Origin: FEN-1219 sp963744305
Lineage (GTDB): Bacteria; Pseudomonadota; Gammaproteobacteria; Steroidobacterales; Rariloculaceae
Length of the DNA: 64,000 nt
NCBI GenBank assembly: GCA_963744305.1
Contig: CAVUTF010000037.1
Coordinates: forward strand, 9,443-73,442
Reading direction: 5' to 3'
Shown: one piece after another, positions 54,731-63,943 of the stretch
Position numbering within the stretch: the first letter of the stretch is position 1
How the letters are laid out: each line of letters opens with the position of its first letter
Notes under the pieces: model-generated
The model's database searches: none
The model's input: the letters and a program-made list of their open reading frames with translations, nothing else
Told to the model about the DNA's origin: nothing
Position numbers and translations under genes: made by a program

Positions 54731-56102
54731 AAACGACTCTCGCAATCTTTGCGCATGCGCGGCGGCGTCGCTCGCGGCCTGCGGCACGGCCGAGTCGCCG
54801 CGGCCCTCGCTGGAGGAGGATCTCGCTGCGATCGCGGCGTTCAACGAGCGCTATCTGCGGGCGATCAACGACGAGGACATCGCGGCATTGAGCAGCCTCA
54901 CGACCGAAGGGCACATCATGCTCGCGCCGAACCGGGCGCCGATCGTCGGGAAGGCCGCGAACGATGAGGTGAACGGCCGCGCGTTCGAGCAGTTCGATTT
55001 CGACGAGACGTGGACGCCGGTCGAGACCGTCGTCTCCGGCGATTGGGCGCATCAGCGCGGCACGTTCACGGCGATCGCGACTCCGAAGGCCGGCGGCGAC
55101 AGGCGTGAGGTCAGCGGCAACTTTCTGCGGATCTATCAGCGTCAGCCCGACGGCGAGTGGCGGATGATCCGCGACATGTTCAACAGCGGCGGCGCGGCGC
55201 CGCAAGCCTCGCTGCGCACGCCGTGGGGCGATCCCGATATCGAGGGCTACTACACGAACAAATACGAGTACGGCACGCCGTTCGAGCGGCCGGCGGAATT
55301 CGAGGGGCGCCGCGTCGAGGACGTGACGGCGCAGGAACTCGCCGAGGTCACCGCGCAGCGCCAGCAGGACGCGCTCGACCGCGCGCCGTTCTTCGGCGGC
55401 GATCCCGAAGGGCGAATCGGCAACTCGGCCGAGTTCAGGGATATCTACGAGGTCACGAAAGGCTCGCGCGCATGGCTCGTGACCGACCCGCCCGACGGCC
55501 AGATTCCGCCGGTGCTGCCCGACGCTCGCGCCCGCCTGCAGGCGGCCGCCGGCCGTAGGGGCAGCTTCGGTCCGGGACCGTTCAACGGTCCGGAAGACTT
55601 CACGTTATGGGAGCGCTGTATCACGCGCGGCCTGCCGGGCTCGATGCTGCCGGGCGGCTACGGCAACTCGTATCAGATCGTGCAGTCGCCCGGCTACGTC
55701 GCGATCCGCTACGAGATGGTGCACGAGACGCGCGTGATTCCGCTCGACGGCAGCCCGCATCTTCCGAAGTCGATGACATTCGACATGGGCGACGCGCGCG
55801 GTCGCTGGGAAGGCGAGACGCTCGTCGTCGAGACCACGAACTTCCGGCAGCGCAGCGCGTATCTCGGCGCGAACGCCGACACGCTCAAGCTCGTCGAGCG
55901 CTTCACGCGGACCTCGCCGACCAGGGTCGAGTGGTCGGTGACGGTGGACGACCCTTCAACGTGGGCGCGGCCTTGGACGTTCTCGATGCCGCTCACGCAG
56001 AACGAGGACGAAGCGGTCGAGCTCTACGAGTGCCACGAGGGCAACCACGCGATCTTCAACGTGCTGCGCGCCGCCCGCTTCACCGAGCGCGAGCGACGCT
56101 GA
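54724..56102 (+). CDS. Lipoprotein with DUF4440 and Solibacter-type domain, copy C (one frameshift)
   Basis: ATG 54724 overlaps the SDR stop. MVKTTLAIFA then breaks near 54752 into CAAASLAACGTAES, a correct lipobox. Residues about 30-150 form a DUF4440/SnoaL-like cone fold (LAAIAAFNERYLRAINDEDIAALSSLTTEGHIMLAPN to GNFLRIYQRQPDGEWRMIRDMFN). The rest is a Solibacter-type domain: PDGQIPPVLPDARARL, LWERCITRGLPGSMLPGGYGNSYQIVQSPGYVAIRYEMVHETRVIPLDG, DARGRWEGETLVVETTNF and ELYECHEGNHAI. It resembles copies A and B mainly in the W-E/G-x-T-L-V motif and has the fuller family form. Anchored in the periplasm; function unknown. Fusion with DUF4440 is unusual. Confidence 0.8.
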
Positions 56103-56119
56103 CGGCCAAGGATGGCCGG

Positions 56120-57582
56120 CTAGTTGCCGCCGATGGCGCGATAGTCGAGCGGCGGGGCGCGATCGCCGACGAATGCCGCGTACACGAAGCTCCTGCCGCG
56201 ACGTTCGTCGAGCTCGGCTTTGGCCGCCGCGATCGGACTTTGATCCTCGTAAAGCTTCTGCGCGGTGCGCGCGATCGCCTTTGCGGCGACGACGGCGCCC
56301 TTGATGCCGATGCTCGTGCCGCTCGCTGCCGCGGCCTGCCAGCTGTGGGCGGGCGTGCCCGGTGCCCAGGTTGCCGTGCGTAGGCCGACCGTGGGCGTAA
56401 CCCAGCTCACGTCGCCCACGTCGGTGGAGCCGAAGAGCTCGCCGTCGGCGGCGTAGCCCTCGATTTCGCGCCAGCCGTTCTCGCTCTTCGACTGATCTGC
56501 GAGCGTCGGACGGATCTGCCGGCCGAACGCTATTTCCGCTTCGTCCCACTGCGGCGTGCCGACTTCGCGCAGGCTCGCGTCCATGAGCCGGCCGAGCGTG
56601 TCGTTCGGCAGCAGGCCATATGTTCCGCCGATTTGCTCGAACTCGACGCGCGTGCCGGTGCCGAGCGCCGCGCCTTCCGCGGCCTTCGCGACGCGTTCCA
56701 TCACTGAGCGCACGACCGCCGGATCGAAGTGGCGCACGTAGTAATAGACCTCTGCGAACTCCGGCACGACGTTCGGCGCGGCGCCGCCGTTCGTGATCAC
56801 GTAGTGAATGCGTGTTTCTTGCGGCACGTGCTCGCGCATCGCGTTGACCATGAAGTTCATCGCCTCAACGCCGTCGAGCGCCGAGCGTCCCTGGTCGGGC
56901 GCCTGCGCGGCGTGGGACGCCGTACCGTAGAAACGAAACTTGCCGCTCAAGTTCGCGAGGTTGCGCGGTTGCTCGGCTGTATTGCGATCGGCCGCGTGCC
57001 AATGCAACGTCGCATCGACGTCCTCGAACAGTCCTGCGCGCACGAAGTAGACCTTGCCGGAGCCGCCTTCCTCGGCCGGTGTGCCGTACACGCGGATCTC
57101 GCCCTCCGCACCGCCCGCAGCGAGCCACTCCTTCACAGCGACCGCGGCCGTGACCGAAGCCGCGCCGAACAGATTGTGCCCGCACGCATGCGCGGCGCTC
57201 TTACCTGGTCGGAGCTGCTTCTCTGCGACTGCTGTTTGCGACAGGCCCGGAAGCGCGTCGAACTCCGCGAGAATGGCGAGCACGGGTCCCGCGCCACGCC
57301 GATAGCGCGCGATGAAAGCCGTCGGCATGCCGGCGACGGCGGCTTCGACCGTGAACCCAGCATCGCGAGTTGCTGCTGCAGCACGAGCGAGCTTTCGACT
57401 TCTTGGTAGCCGACTTCGGCGAGATCCCAGATGCGCAGCGCCGCCGTTTCCAGCTGCGCGGCGTGGGCGTCGACGCGTGACGCTGGGCCGTCGAGACGCG
57501 ACTGCGCGACCGCGGACGACGCGGCCGCGCAGGCGACGAGCGTAGCGAGCGCGCTAGTGCGCTGCGTGGGCGAGGCCTTCAA
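56120..57582 (-). CDS. M20-family amidohydrolase, AbgB-like (one frameshift)
   Basis: About 487 residues from TTG 57582. Signal-peptide-like start (TSALATLVACAAASSAVAQS). Near 57355 an extra base in a GGG run breaks the frame; reading resumes at FTVEAAVAG and MPTAFIARYRRGAGPVLAILAEFDALPG. Zinc ligands: AEFDALPG (Asp), SAAHACGHNLFGAASV (His), GTPAEEGGSGKVYFVR (Glu pair), LHWHAADRN and TPAHSWQ (His). HACGHNLFGAAS is the hallmark of aminobenzoyl-glutamate hydrolase subunit B. The dimerisation domain is complete. It would cleave N-acyl amino acids such as p-aminobenzoyl-glutamate, here in the periplasm. The start overlaps the end of the peroxiredoxin gene. Confidence 0.85.
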
Positions 57583-58135
57583 CGGCGGCCAAAGCCTGCT
57601 GCACGTTCTCTTCGGGCGACACGCCGCCGATCGTTGCGGCAACCGTGCCGTCGGATTTCACGATGAACGTCGTGCGCTCCGCGAAGCCGTGGCCGATCTC
57701 GTTTCCGCGGGTATCCTTCGCGCCTTCGCGCGCGTCGCGCACCATCAACTGGTACGACTTCGCGATTGCCCCGTCGGCATCCGACGCGACGGCGAGCTTG
57801 CCGGCACAGTACGCGGGATCGGCCGAGAAGTCGTTGAGCCGCGCGATGCTGTCGAGCGACACGCCAATCACGGTGGCTTTGGCCGCGGTGAACTTCTCCA
57901 TGCTCTCGGCGAACGTGTGCGCTTGGATGTTGCACCCTTGCGTATACGCCGACGGATAGAAGTACACGACGACTGGGCCTTTCTTCAGCTCGTCCGCCAA
58001 CGAGTACGAAAATTCCTTGCCCGCGAGCGATGCCCGGGCCTTGAAGGCCGGCGCCTTGTCGCCTTGCTGCAAGGCGGCGAAAGCGGGCAACGCGACGATG
58101 GCGGCTGCGAGACCAGCGAGAAGCTTCTTGTTCAT
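57554..58135 (-). CDS. Exported peroxiredoxin, Bcp/AhpC-TSA type
   Basis: 193 residues from ATG 58135 (AAGGGGGA upstream). Signal peptide KKLLAGLAAAIVALPAFA. Thioredoxin-fold core: VVVYFYPSAYTQGCNIQAHTFAESMEKF with the peroxidatic Cys in the PxxxTxxC motif; ATVIGVSLDSIARLNDFSADPAYCAGKLAVASD, with a second Cys (possible resolving residue); and FIVKSDGTVAATIGGV. The active-site Arg comes late (RTTFIV). It reduces peroxides in the periplasm. The last 29 bases overlap the start of the M20 gene, so the two are co-transcribed. Confidence 0.9.
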   Translation of the reverse strand: MNKKLLAGLAAAIVALPAFAALQQGDKAPAFKARASLAGKEFSYSLADELKKGPVVVYFYPSAYTQGCNIQAHTFAESMEKFTAAKATVIGVSLDSIARLNDFSADPAYCAGKLAVASDADGAIAKSYQLMVRDAREGAKDTRGNEIGHGFAERTTFIVKSDGTVAATIGGVSPEENVQQALAAVEGLAHAAH

Positions 58136-58297
58136 GCGGTTCCCCCTTGGGAGTGGTGTTGCTCGGACGGCCCGTGGGCCAGAGCACATCGTGACAAGCG
58201 CGGGCCATTCACGCAACTTCGCAACCCCGGCCGAGGATTGCCGCTATACTCCCGCCGCCATAATCCCATGAACTAACAAGAACAATAAGGGGCCGAA

Positions 58298-59327
58298 ATG
58301 TCCAGCCAATCGCAATCAGACGCCTTGCCGCCTCACGCGCAGCTCATCCACACCGTCGCCGCCTTCTGGCAGTCGAAGATAATGGTGGTCGCGGCACAAC
58401 TGGATCTGGCCGGACGCCTCGCGGGGGGCGCGAGGAGCGCAACGGAGCTCGCGGAGGAGCTCGGGCTACATCCGCCTTCCCTATACCGCTTCCTGAGGAC
58501 GCTCGCCGGCATGGGCATCCTAACGGAAGTGAAAAACGGGACGTTCGCGCTGACGCCGTTGGGGGAGGCGCTCAAAGCCGACGCGCCGGGGTCGGCGCGC
58601 GCAACGATACTGACGCTCGCCGGGCGCCTCGTCTCGGGAGCCTGGGACGAGCTCCCGTATTGCCTCGAGACCGGCAAGACGGGCATCGAGCGAGTTTTCG
58701 GAATGCCGATCTTCGATTATCTCGCCGCCCATCCCGAGGAGGCGTCTCTGTTCAGCGAGACGATGGTGGGAATCCACGGTTCGGAGCCGCCGGCCGTCGC
58801 GGCAGCCTACGGCTTCGACGCCTTCCACAGCATCGTCGACGTCGGCGGTGCGACCGGGAACATGCTAGTGCACATCCTCCAGCGCCACCCGAGGCCGCGA
58901 GGCGTGTTGTTCGACATGGCGCACGTGGTGAGCGATGCGCCGCCGGTTCATTGCGAGACATGGCCTTACGGATCGCATCGCCATAGAGTCGGGAAGCTTT
59001 TTCGACGCCGTGCCGAGCGGTCACGACGCGTACATTCTCTCCCACATCATCCATGACTGGGACCAGGATCAGTGTCAGACGATCCTGCAGAACTGCCGCC
59101 GCGCCATCGATCCCGAGGGCCGATTGCTGATCGTCGAAATGGTGCTTCCCGAGGGCGATACGCCGCACTTCGGCAAGCTGACCGACATCATGATGCTCGT
59201 CGGTCCGGGCGGTCAGGAACGAACGGCGGCCGAATACGCGCCGCTCTTGAGTCGCGCCGACTTTCGCCTGACGCGAGTCGTGCCGACGGCTTCCAACGTG
59301 AGCGTCGTCGAGGCGATCCCCGCGTAG
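58298..59327 (+). CDS. Class I methyltransferase with dimerisation domain, O-methyltransferase type (one frameshift)
   Basis: About 343 residues from ATG 58298. N-terminal winged-helix dimerisation domain: AAFWQSKIMVVAAQLDLAGRL, SATELAEELGLHPPSLYRFLRTLAGMGIL, FALTPLGEAL. Methyltransferase part: HSIVDVGGATGNMLVHILQRHPRPRGVLFDMAHVV (motif I and II). Near 58944 an extra G breaks the frame; the second frame gives RIAIESGSFFDAVPSGHDAYILSHIIHDWDQDQCQTILQNCRRAI and LIVEMVLPEGDTPHFGKLTDIMMLVG. The HD pair after SHII and the Glu in VEM match O-methyltransferases of polyketide and phenol pathways, though the fold is also used by cyclases and decarboxylases. Confidence 0.85.
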
Positions 59328-59332
59328 GCCGA

Positions 59333-60555
59333 TCAGACGATTCCGCGCTCCCGCAAAGTCGCGATCTCGGCCGCGGAAAGCCCGAGGCTGTCGGCGAGCA
59401 CGCTGTCCGTATGCTCGCCGAGGCGAGGCGGCGGCGCACGATAGGCGACGGGCGTTACCGATAGCCGCAGCGGACTCGCAACGGTCGGTACCTCTCCTAG
59501 CTGCTCGTGCTCGGGACATCCAATGCCATGCCGCGTGCGATGACGTGCGGATCGGCGAAGACCTGCGCGAGATCGTTGATCGGCCCGCAAGGTACGCCCG
59601 CCGCCGCAAGCGCGGCCACCCATTCCGCGGTCGTCCGCGAAGCGGTCAGGTTCCGCAGCAGCGGTATCAACGCCGTGCGATTCTCCACGCGCCGCGGGTT
59701 GGTCGCGAAGCGCGGGTCGTCCGCGAGCGACGGCTCGCCGGCCTCTCGGCAGAAGCGCCGAAACTGCCCGTCGTTGCCGATCGCGAGGATCATTCGCCCA
59801 TCGCGCGTGGGAAAGTCCTCGTACGGGACGACGCTCGAATGGGCGTTGCCGAGGCGCTCGGGCGCGACGCCGGTCACTAGGTAACTTAGCGCGTGGTTGC
59901 CGAGGCTTGCGATTTGCACGTCGAGCAGCGCGACGTCGATGTGCTGGCCGACGCCGCTGCGCTCCCGGTAGGCGAGTGCCGCAAGAATCGCGTTGCTCGC
60001 GTAGAGCCCGGTCACGATGTCGGTCACAGCGACGCCGGCCTTCATCGGTCCGCCGCCGGGCTCGGAGTCGGGCCTACCCGTGATGCTCATCAATCCGCCG
60101 AGACCCTGGATCATGAAGTCGTAACCCGATCGCGAGGCGTAAGGCCCCGTTTGGCCGAAGCCGGTGATCGAGCAATAGACGAGGCGCGGATTGAGCGCGT
60201 TGAGGCTCGCGTAATCGAGCCCGTATTTCGCAAGGCCGCCGGCCTTGAAGTTCTCGATGACGACATCGCACTGCTCAGCGAGCCGGCGCACCAGGCTCTG
60301 CCCTTCGGCGTGCGCGAAGTCGACGGTGACGGATTTCTTGTTGCGGTTGGTGCAAAGAAAATAGGCGGACACGTCGCTGTCGCTACCGTCCTGGCTCTTG
60401 GCAAACGGCGGGCCCCATCCCCGTGACTCATCGCCGCCGCGAGGGTGCTCGATCTTGATCACGTCGGCGCCTAGATCGGCCAGGATTTGGCTGGCCCAGG
60501 GTCCTGCGAGAACGCGCGACAGGTCGAGCACTCGGATGTGGGAAAGCGCGCCCAT
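59333..60555 (-). CDS. Family III CoA-transferase, CaiB/BaiF type (one frameshift)
   Basis: About 407 residues from ATG 60555. Motifs: IRVLDLSRVLAGPWASQILADLGADVIKIEHPRGGDESRGWGPPF, FLCTNRNKKSVTVDFAHAEG, DVVIENFKAGGLAKYGLDY, LVYCSITGFGQTGPYASRSGYDFMIQGLGGLMSITG (Asp of GYDFM forms the acyl anhydride), GQHIDVALLDVQIASL, and a C-terminal domain AGVPCGPINDLAQVFADPHV. Near 59520 a break leads to PEHEQLGEVPTVASPL and AEIATLRERGIV. It would move CoA between organic acids. 11 bases after the MFS gene, so the transporter may bring in its acid. Confidence 0.87.
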
Positions 60556-60566
60556 CGTCCGCCGAC

Positions 60567-61902
60567 CTAGCCGGCGAGCTCCTCGCGATCGATGCGCGAA
60601 GTCGCCTTCGTATCCTTCATCGTGAGCGACACGCCGAGACACAGACACGCGAGCGCGCTCACGTAGTAATAGAACCAAGCTTCGTGGCCGATGCTCTTGA
60701 GCCACAGCGCCACGTATTCCGCCGTGCCGCCGAACAGCGAGACGGCGATCGCGAACGGAAATGCGACGCCGAGCGCGCGTACATGAACCGGAAAGAGCTC
60801 CGCCTTGAAGATCGCATTGATCGACGTGTAGCCGGTCGTGATGAGCACGCCCGCGAGATACCAGCCCAGGGCCGAGGAAAAGCTCTGCGGCTCCGCGAGC
60901 GCGGACAGGATCGGCACGGTGAACACCGTGCCGAGGATGCCGAAGGCAATGAGCATCGGGCGCCGCCCCGTGACGATCGGACAGCAGGCCGAACAACGGC
61001 TGCAGGAGCAAGAACACCAGGAGCGCGAGCGACGACATGAGCGTCGCGTCGTCGATCGAGAAGCCGGTGGTATTGACGAGATACTTTTGCATGTAGGTCG
61101 TGAAGCAATAGAACGAGACGGTGCCTCCGGCCGTCAGCGCGAGCACGGTGAAGAGCTCGCGCGGATAGCGCAACAACTCCTTGAGATCGCCGCGCCGCGA
61201 TGATTTCTCGCGCGCGCGCGTGAAGGCGGCGGGCTCGTCCATCGTGCGCCGCAGGTAGAGCGCGAAAGTCGACAGAACCGCCCCGAAAAGGAACGGGATG
61301 CGCCAGCCCCAGTCGGTGAGCTCCTGCTCGGCGAGAACGCGTTGCAGGATGATCAGAAAGCCGAGCGCGAGCAGCTGCCCCATGATGATCGTGACGTACT
61401 GAAAGCTCGAATAGAACCCGCGGCGGTTGGCGGGGGCAATCTCGCTGAGATAGGTGGCCGACGTGCCGTACTCCCCGCCGAGGCTAATGCCTTGCAGAAG
61501 GCGTGCGAGAAGAAGCGTCGCCGGCGCCAGCGCGCCGATGCGCTCATAGCCTGGTGTGAAAGCAATGAGCAGCGACCCACCGCCCATCAGCAGCACGGAG
61601 AGAATCAGCGCGGTCTTGCGCCCTTTGCGATCCGCGAGCCGCCCCAGCAACAAGCCGCCGATCGGCCGCACGAGAAAGCCGATTGCGAACACCGCGGCCG
61701 TGTTCATGAGCTGCACCGTCTGGCTGCCCGTCGGGAAGAACACGGGCGCGAAGTACAGCGAGAACGACGCGTAGACGTACCAGTCGAAATACTCGACGAG
61801 GTTGCCCGCGGAGCCGCTGAAGATCGACCGCAGGTTGACGGCCGCCGCGCGCGGAGGCGCGAGTTGCGCGTGCGACGCCGCGCGTTCCGCGTGCGAGCTC
61901 AA
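60567..61902 (-). CDS. MFS metabolite:H+ symporter, MHS type (one frameshift)
   Basis: About 445 residues from TTG 61902, whose start overlaps the stop of the upstream gene (TTGA). Start region LSSHAERAAS; helix 1 GSAGNLVEYFDWYVYASFSLYFAPVFFP is the hallmark of MHS (proline/shikimate/alpha-ketoglutarate-type) carriers, followed by GFLVRPIGGLLLGRLADRKGRKTALILSVLLMGGGSLLI, LLQGISLGGEYGTSATYLSE and ILQRVLAEQELTDWGWRIPFLFG. Near 60972, in a GGGG run, the frame breaks; the rest is MLIAFGILGTVFTVPILSAL to KATSRIDREELAG. Twelve helices. Proton-linked uptake of an organic acid, likely for the downstream CoA-transferase. Confidence 0.87.
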
Positions 61903-62267
61903 ACGCTCGCCGATTGCATCTTCGGCACCGAAGGCGCGCGCGCCGTCGTAAAGAACGCGCCCACGAACAGCAGCCCTAGGATCCCGTGCGGAATGATTCC
62001 CTGCAGAAGCTGCTCGGTCGTCACTTGCCCGCGAGCGTGCAGGATCGCCAGAGTCGCAACCCAGATGAATTTCTCGAGCATCGCCGGGATCATGATCATC
62101 CGGAATCGGATCGGATCCCAGGCGATCATGAGGAATACGATCTGCCACGACGCGATCGCGGCAAGCAGGCCGTAGTAGGTGTAGTCGCCGGGCGCCGTGT
62201 AGAGCGGATACAGCGCCAGCAGCCCAAGGCCTCCGGCGAGTGCGAAAACGATGCGCGCGAATTTCAT
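61899..62267 (-). CDS. Small four-helix membrane protein
   Basis: 122 residues from ATG 62267. Helices at about 4-22, 29-49, 55-75 and 87-107 (FARIVFALAGGLGLLALYPLY, YTYYGLLAAIASWQIVFLMIAW, PIRFRMIMIPAMLEKFIWVATLAILHA, LLQGIIPHGILGLLFVGAFF). The pattern Y-x-x-G-x-x-x-x-x-x-x-W-Q-x-V-F and R-x-x-M-x-P resembles the family of small membrane proteins often annotated DUF6632-like or hypothetical; I am not certain of the family. It is the first gene of an operon with the MFS and CoA-transferase genes. Confidence 0.6.
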   Translation of the reverse strand: MKFARIVFALAGGLGLLALYPLYTAPGDYTYYGLLAAIASWQIVFLMIAWDPIRFRMIMIPAMLEKFIWVATLAILHARGQVTTEQLLQGIIPHGILGLLFVGAFFTTARAPSVPKMQSASV

Positions 62268-62387
62268 CGGCGTGCCCCCAACTGCCCCGTGATACCCCGG
62301 CGCATCGTGACAAGCGCCGTCGCTTCGCGCAACGGGCGAGCGCCCGTGCAGCCACGGGCGCAAGCATGATTGGGCTCGGACTAGGCG

Positions 62388-63842
62388 CTAGTCGTCGTCG
62401 TGCGACCAAACCAAGTCTAGACCGTACAGCGTCGTATTGCTGGTCGAGCCTGAGACCGGGGTCTCATTGGAGATCGCCAAGTAGAAGCGGCCGCGGTAGT
62501 GAAAGACATCGAGCCCTTCGGGCGCGAGATCGCCGTCGGTAACGATCATGTCCAAGAATCGACCGTTCCAGGGATTGCTGATGTCGAAGATGGCCACGGC
62601 GCTCTTCGTCGTGCGCTCGAGACCGACGAACGCAAAGGTGCGGAAGCCCAAATCGAGCAGCGCGATGCCTTCGGGCTCGACGCCTTTGTCGGCGCTACGG
62701 CCGTCGCTGTAGATCCCGCGCTCGTGCGCTTCCCGGTCGAGCGTGCTGCCGCTGTCCCAGATCAGGGCGCCGTTGGTGCCACGGATGGAAAAAGACCTAG
62801 CGCCGGCCGCGAACAGATTGCCGGGCGAGGAATCCCGGTTCGAGACGCGGAGCCGGTTCAGCGGGGTAGGCGCAACGGCGCCAAAATCGCTGCCTCGCGC
62901 TCGATCGGCGTTGTCCTCGCGAAAATCTCCCTCGTTGGCCATCACCAGCAACGGGACGCCGAGCCAGTAGTAGAGCGCCACGGAGTCCGGCATGTAGAAG
63001 CCCTTGGCGGTGGGGTGCTTCTCGAACAGCCCGACGACGCTCTGGTCGTTCGGATCGATTTCGTTGCCGTCTACATTGAAATCCTTGGCGCCGAGGCCGA
63101 TCACGTTGGTGAAGGCGTTGCGCCGCAGGTCCAGCACGCCGAGCGCGTTGGCTTCCTGCAGTGTGACGTACGCTCGCTGGCCGAGAAGGTCGACGGCGAT
63201 GTACTCGGGCTCGAAGTCCATGCCGGTGCTAGTCGGCGTGCGCAGATTGCTGCCGGACGTCGGGACGCCCCCGAAGCCGGGGGTGGCCACGACGCTGCGT
63301 TTGGCCACATCGATGATGCTGACCGTGCCCGGTGGATCGGGCGTGATGTAGGGAAGATCGGCGCCTAGGTTCGGTGTGGCCTCGTTGGCGACGAGCAGCT
63401 TCCTGCCGTCGTGCGTAAAAGTGAGCATGTCGGGCAGCGCGCCCACCGGGATTTTGTTCACGCCGGCGATGGGGGAACGCGTCCGCGTGTCGTAAAGCAG
63501 AACGCTGCCGGGGTTGCGACGATCACCGCCCGTTGCTTCGATGGCGAGGGCTGCGAGGCCGTTGTAGATTGCCACGCTGTTGACGAATCCGTGAGGGGTC
63601 ACGTCGATGTGACCCTGATTCACGAGCGTCCCGGTCTCCGCGTCCAGAACGTCGACGCCCACGATGCCGGCTACCCAAATCGTGTTGGTTTTGGAATCGT
63701 AGGCGGGTATCTCGCCGACTTGCCCTTGGGTCGTGTGCTTATACGTCCAGAGCTTCGTGTACGTGAGCTCGAGCTCGGCGGCCGCGGCGCTCATCGAAAA
63801 AGCCGCGGCCAGTATTACAGTCGTCAGCGTGGTTTTTTTCAT
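62388..63842 (-). CDS. Secreted choice-of-anchor I/phytase-esterase-like beta-propeller
   Basis: 484 residues, intact, from ATG 63842 (a GTG six bases upstream is an alternative; GGAAAGAG precedes). Signal peptide TLTTVILAAAFSMSAAAAE. Propeller blades: IPAYDSKTNTIWVAGIVGVDVLDAETG, VNSVAIYNGLAALAIEAT, DMLTFTHDGRKLLVANEATPN, TVSIIDVAKRSVV, FEPEYIAVDLLGQRAYVTLQEANALGVLDL, GVEPEGIALLDLGFRTFAFVGLERTTKSAVAIFDIS, and DLAPEGLDVFHYRGRFYLAISNE. The EPEY, EANALGVLD, EPEGI and APEGL acidic turns and SNET end match choice-of-anchor I proteins and phytase-like esterases that are sometimes annotated as alkaline phosphatases. Probably extracytoplasmic. Confidence 0.78.
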   Translation of the reverse strand: MKKTTLTTVILAAAFSMSAAAAELELTYTKLWTYKHTTQGQVGEIPAYDSKTNTIWVAGIVGVDVLDAETGTLVNQGHIDVTPHGFVNSVAIYNGLAALAIEATGGDRRNPGSVLLYDTRTRSPIAGVNKIPVGALPDMLTFTHDGRKLLVANEATPNLGADLPYITPDPPGTVSIIDVAKRSVVATPGFGGVPTSGSNLRTPTSTGMDFEPEYIAVDLLGQRAYVTLQEANALGVLDLRRNAFTNVIGLGAKDFNVDGNEIDPNDQSVVGLFEKHPTAKGFYMPDSVALYYWLGVPLLVMANEGDFREDNADRARGSDFGAVAPTPLNRLRVSNRDSSPGNLFAAGARSFSIRGTNGALIWDSGSTLDREAHERGIYSDGRSADKGVEPEGIALLDLGFRTFAFVGLERTTKSAVAIFDISNPWNGRFLDMIVTDGDLAPEGLDVFHYRGRFYLAISNETPVSGSTSNTTLYGLDLVWSHDDD

Positions 63843-63925
63843 TGTCACTCTCTTTCCGTATTGAAGACCTGCGGAACCGTTCGCGACTGCTGCCGCGAAC
63901 GAGGTTAAGACGCTAAAACGAGAGT

Positions 63926-63943
63926 GTTACAACGGCATGACAC
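63926..63943 (-). promoter_or_regulatory. Possible Pho box upstream of the propeller gene
   Basis: On the minus strand the 18-bp site contains TGTCAT and TGTAAC exactly 11 bp apart, the period of the PhoB-binding repeat. The first half fits the consensus fully and the second at five of six positions; the centre fits poorly. It lies about 85-100 bp before ATG 63842. The remaining bases 63944-64000 show nothing. Confidence 0.35.

Noticed and set aside
59497..62409. Apparent 970-residue protein containing MFS and CoA-transferase parts
   Set aside because: Three genes happen to share or touch one frame and frameshifts remove the stop; each has a start and normal length on its own.
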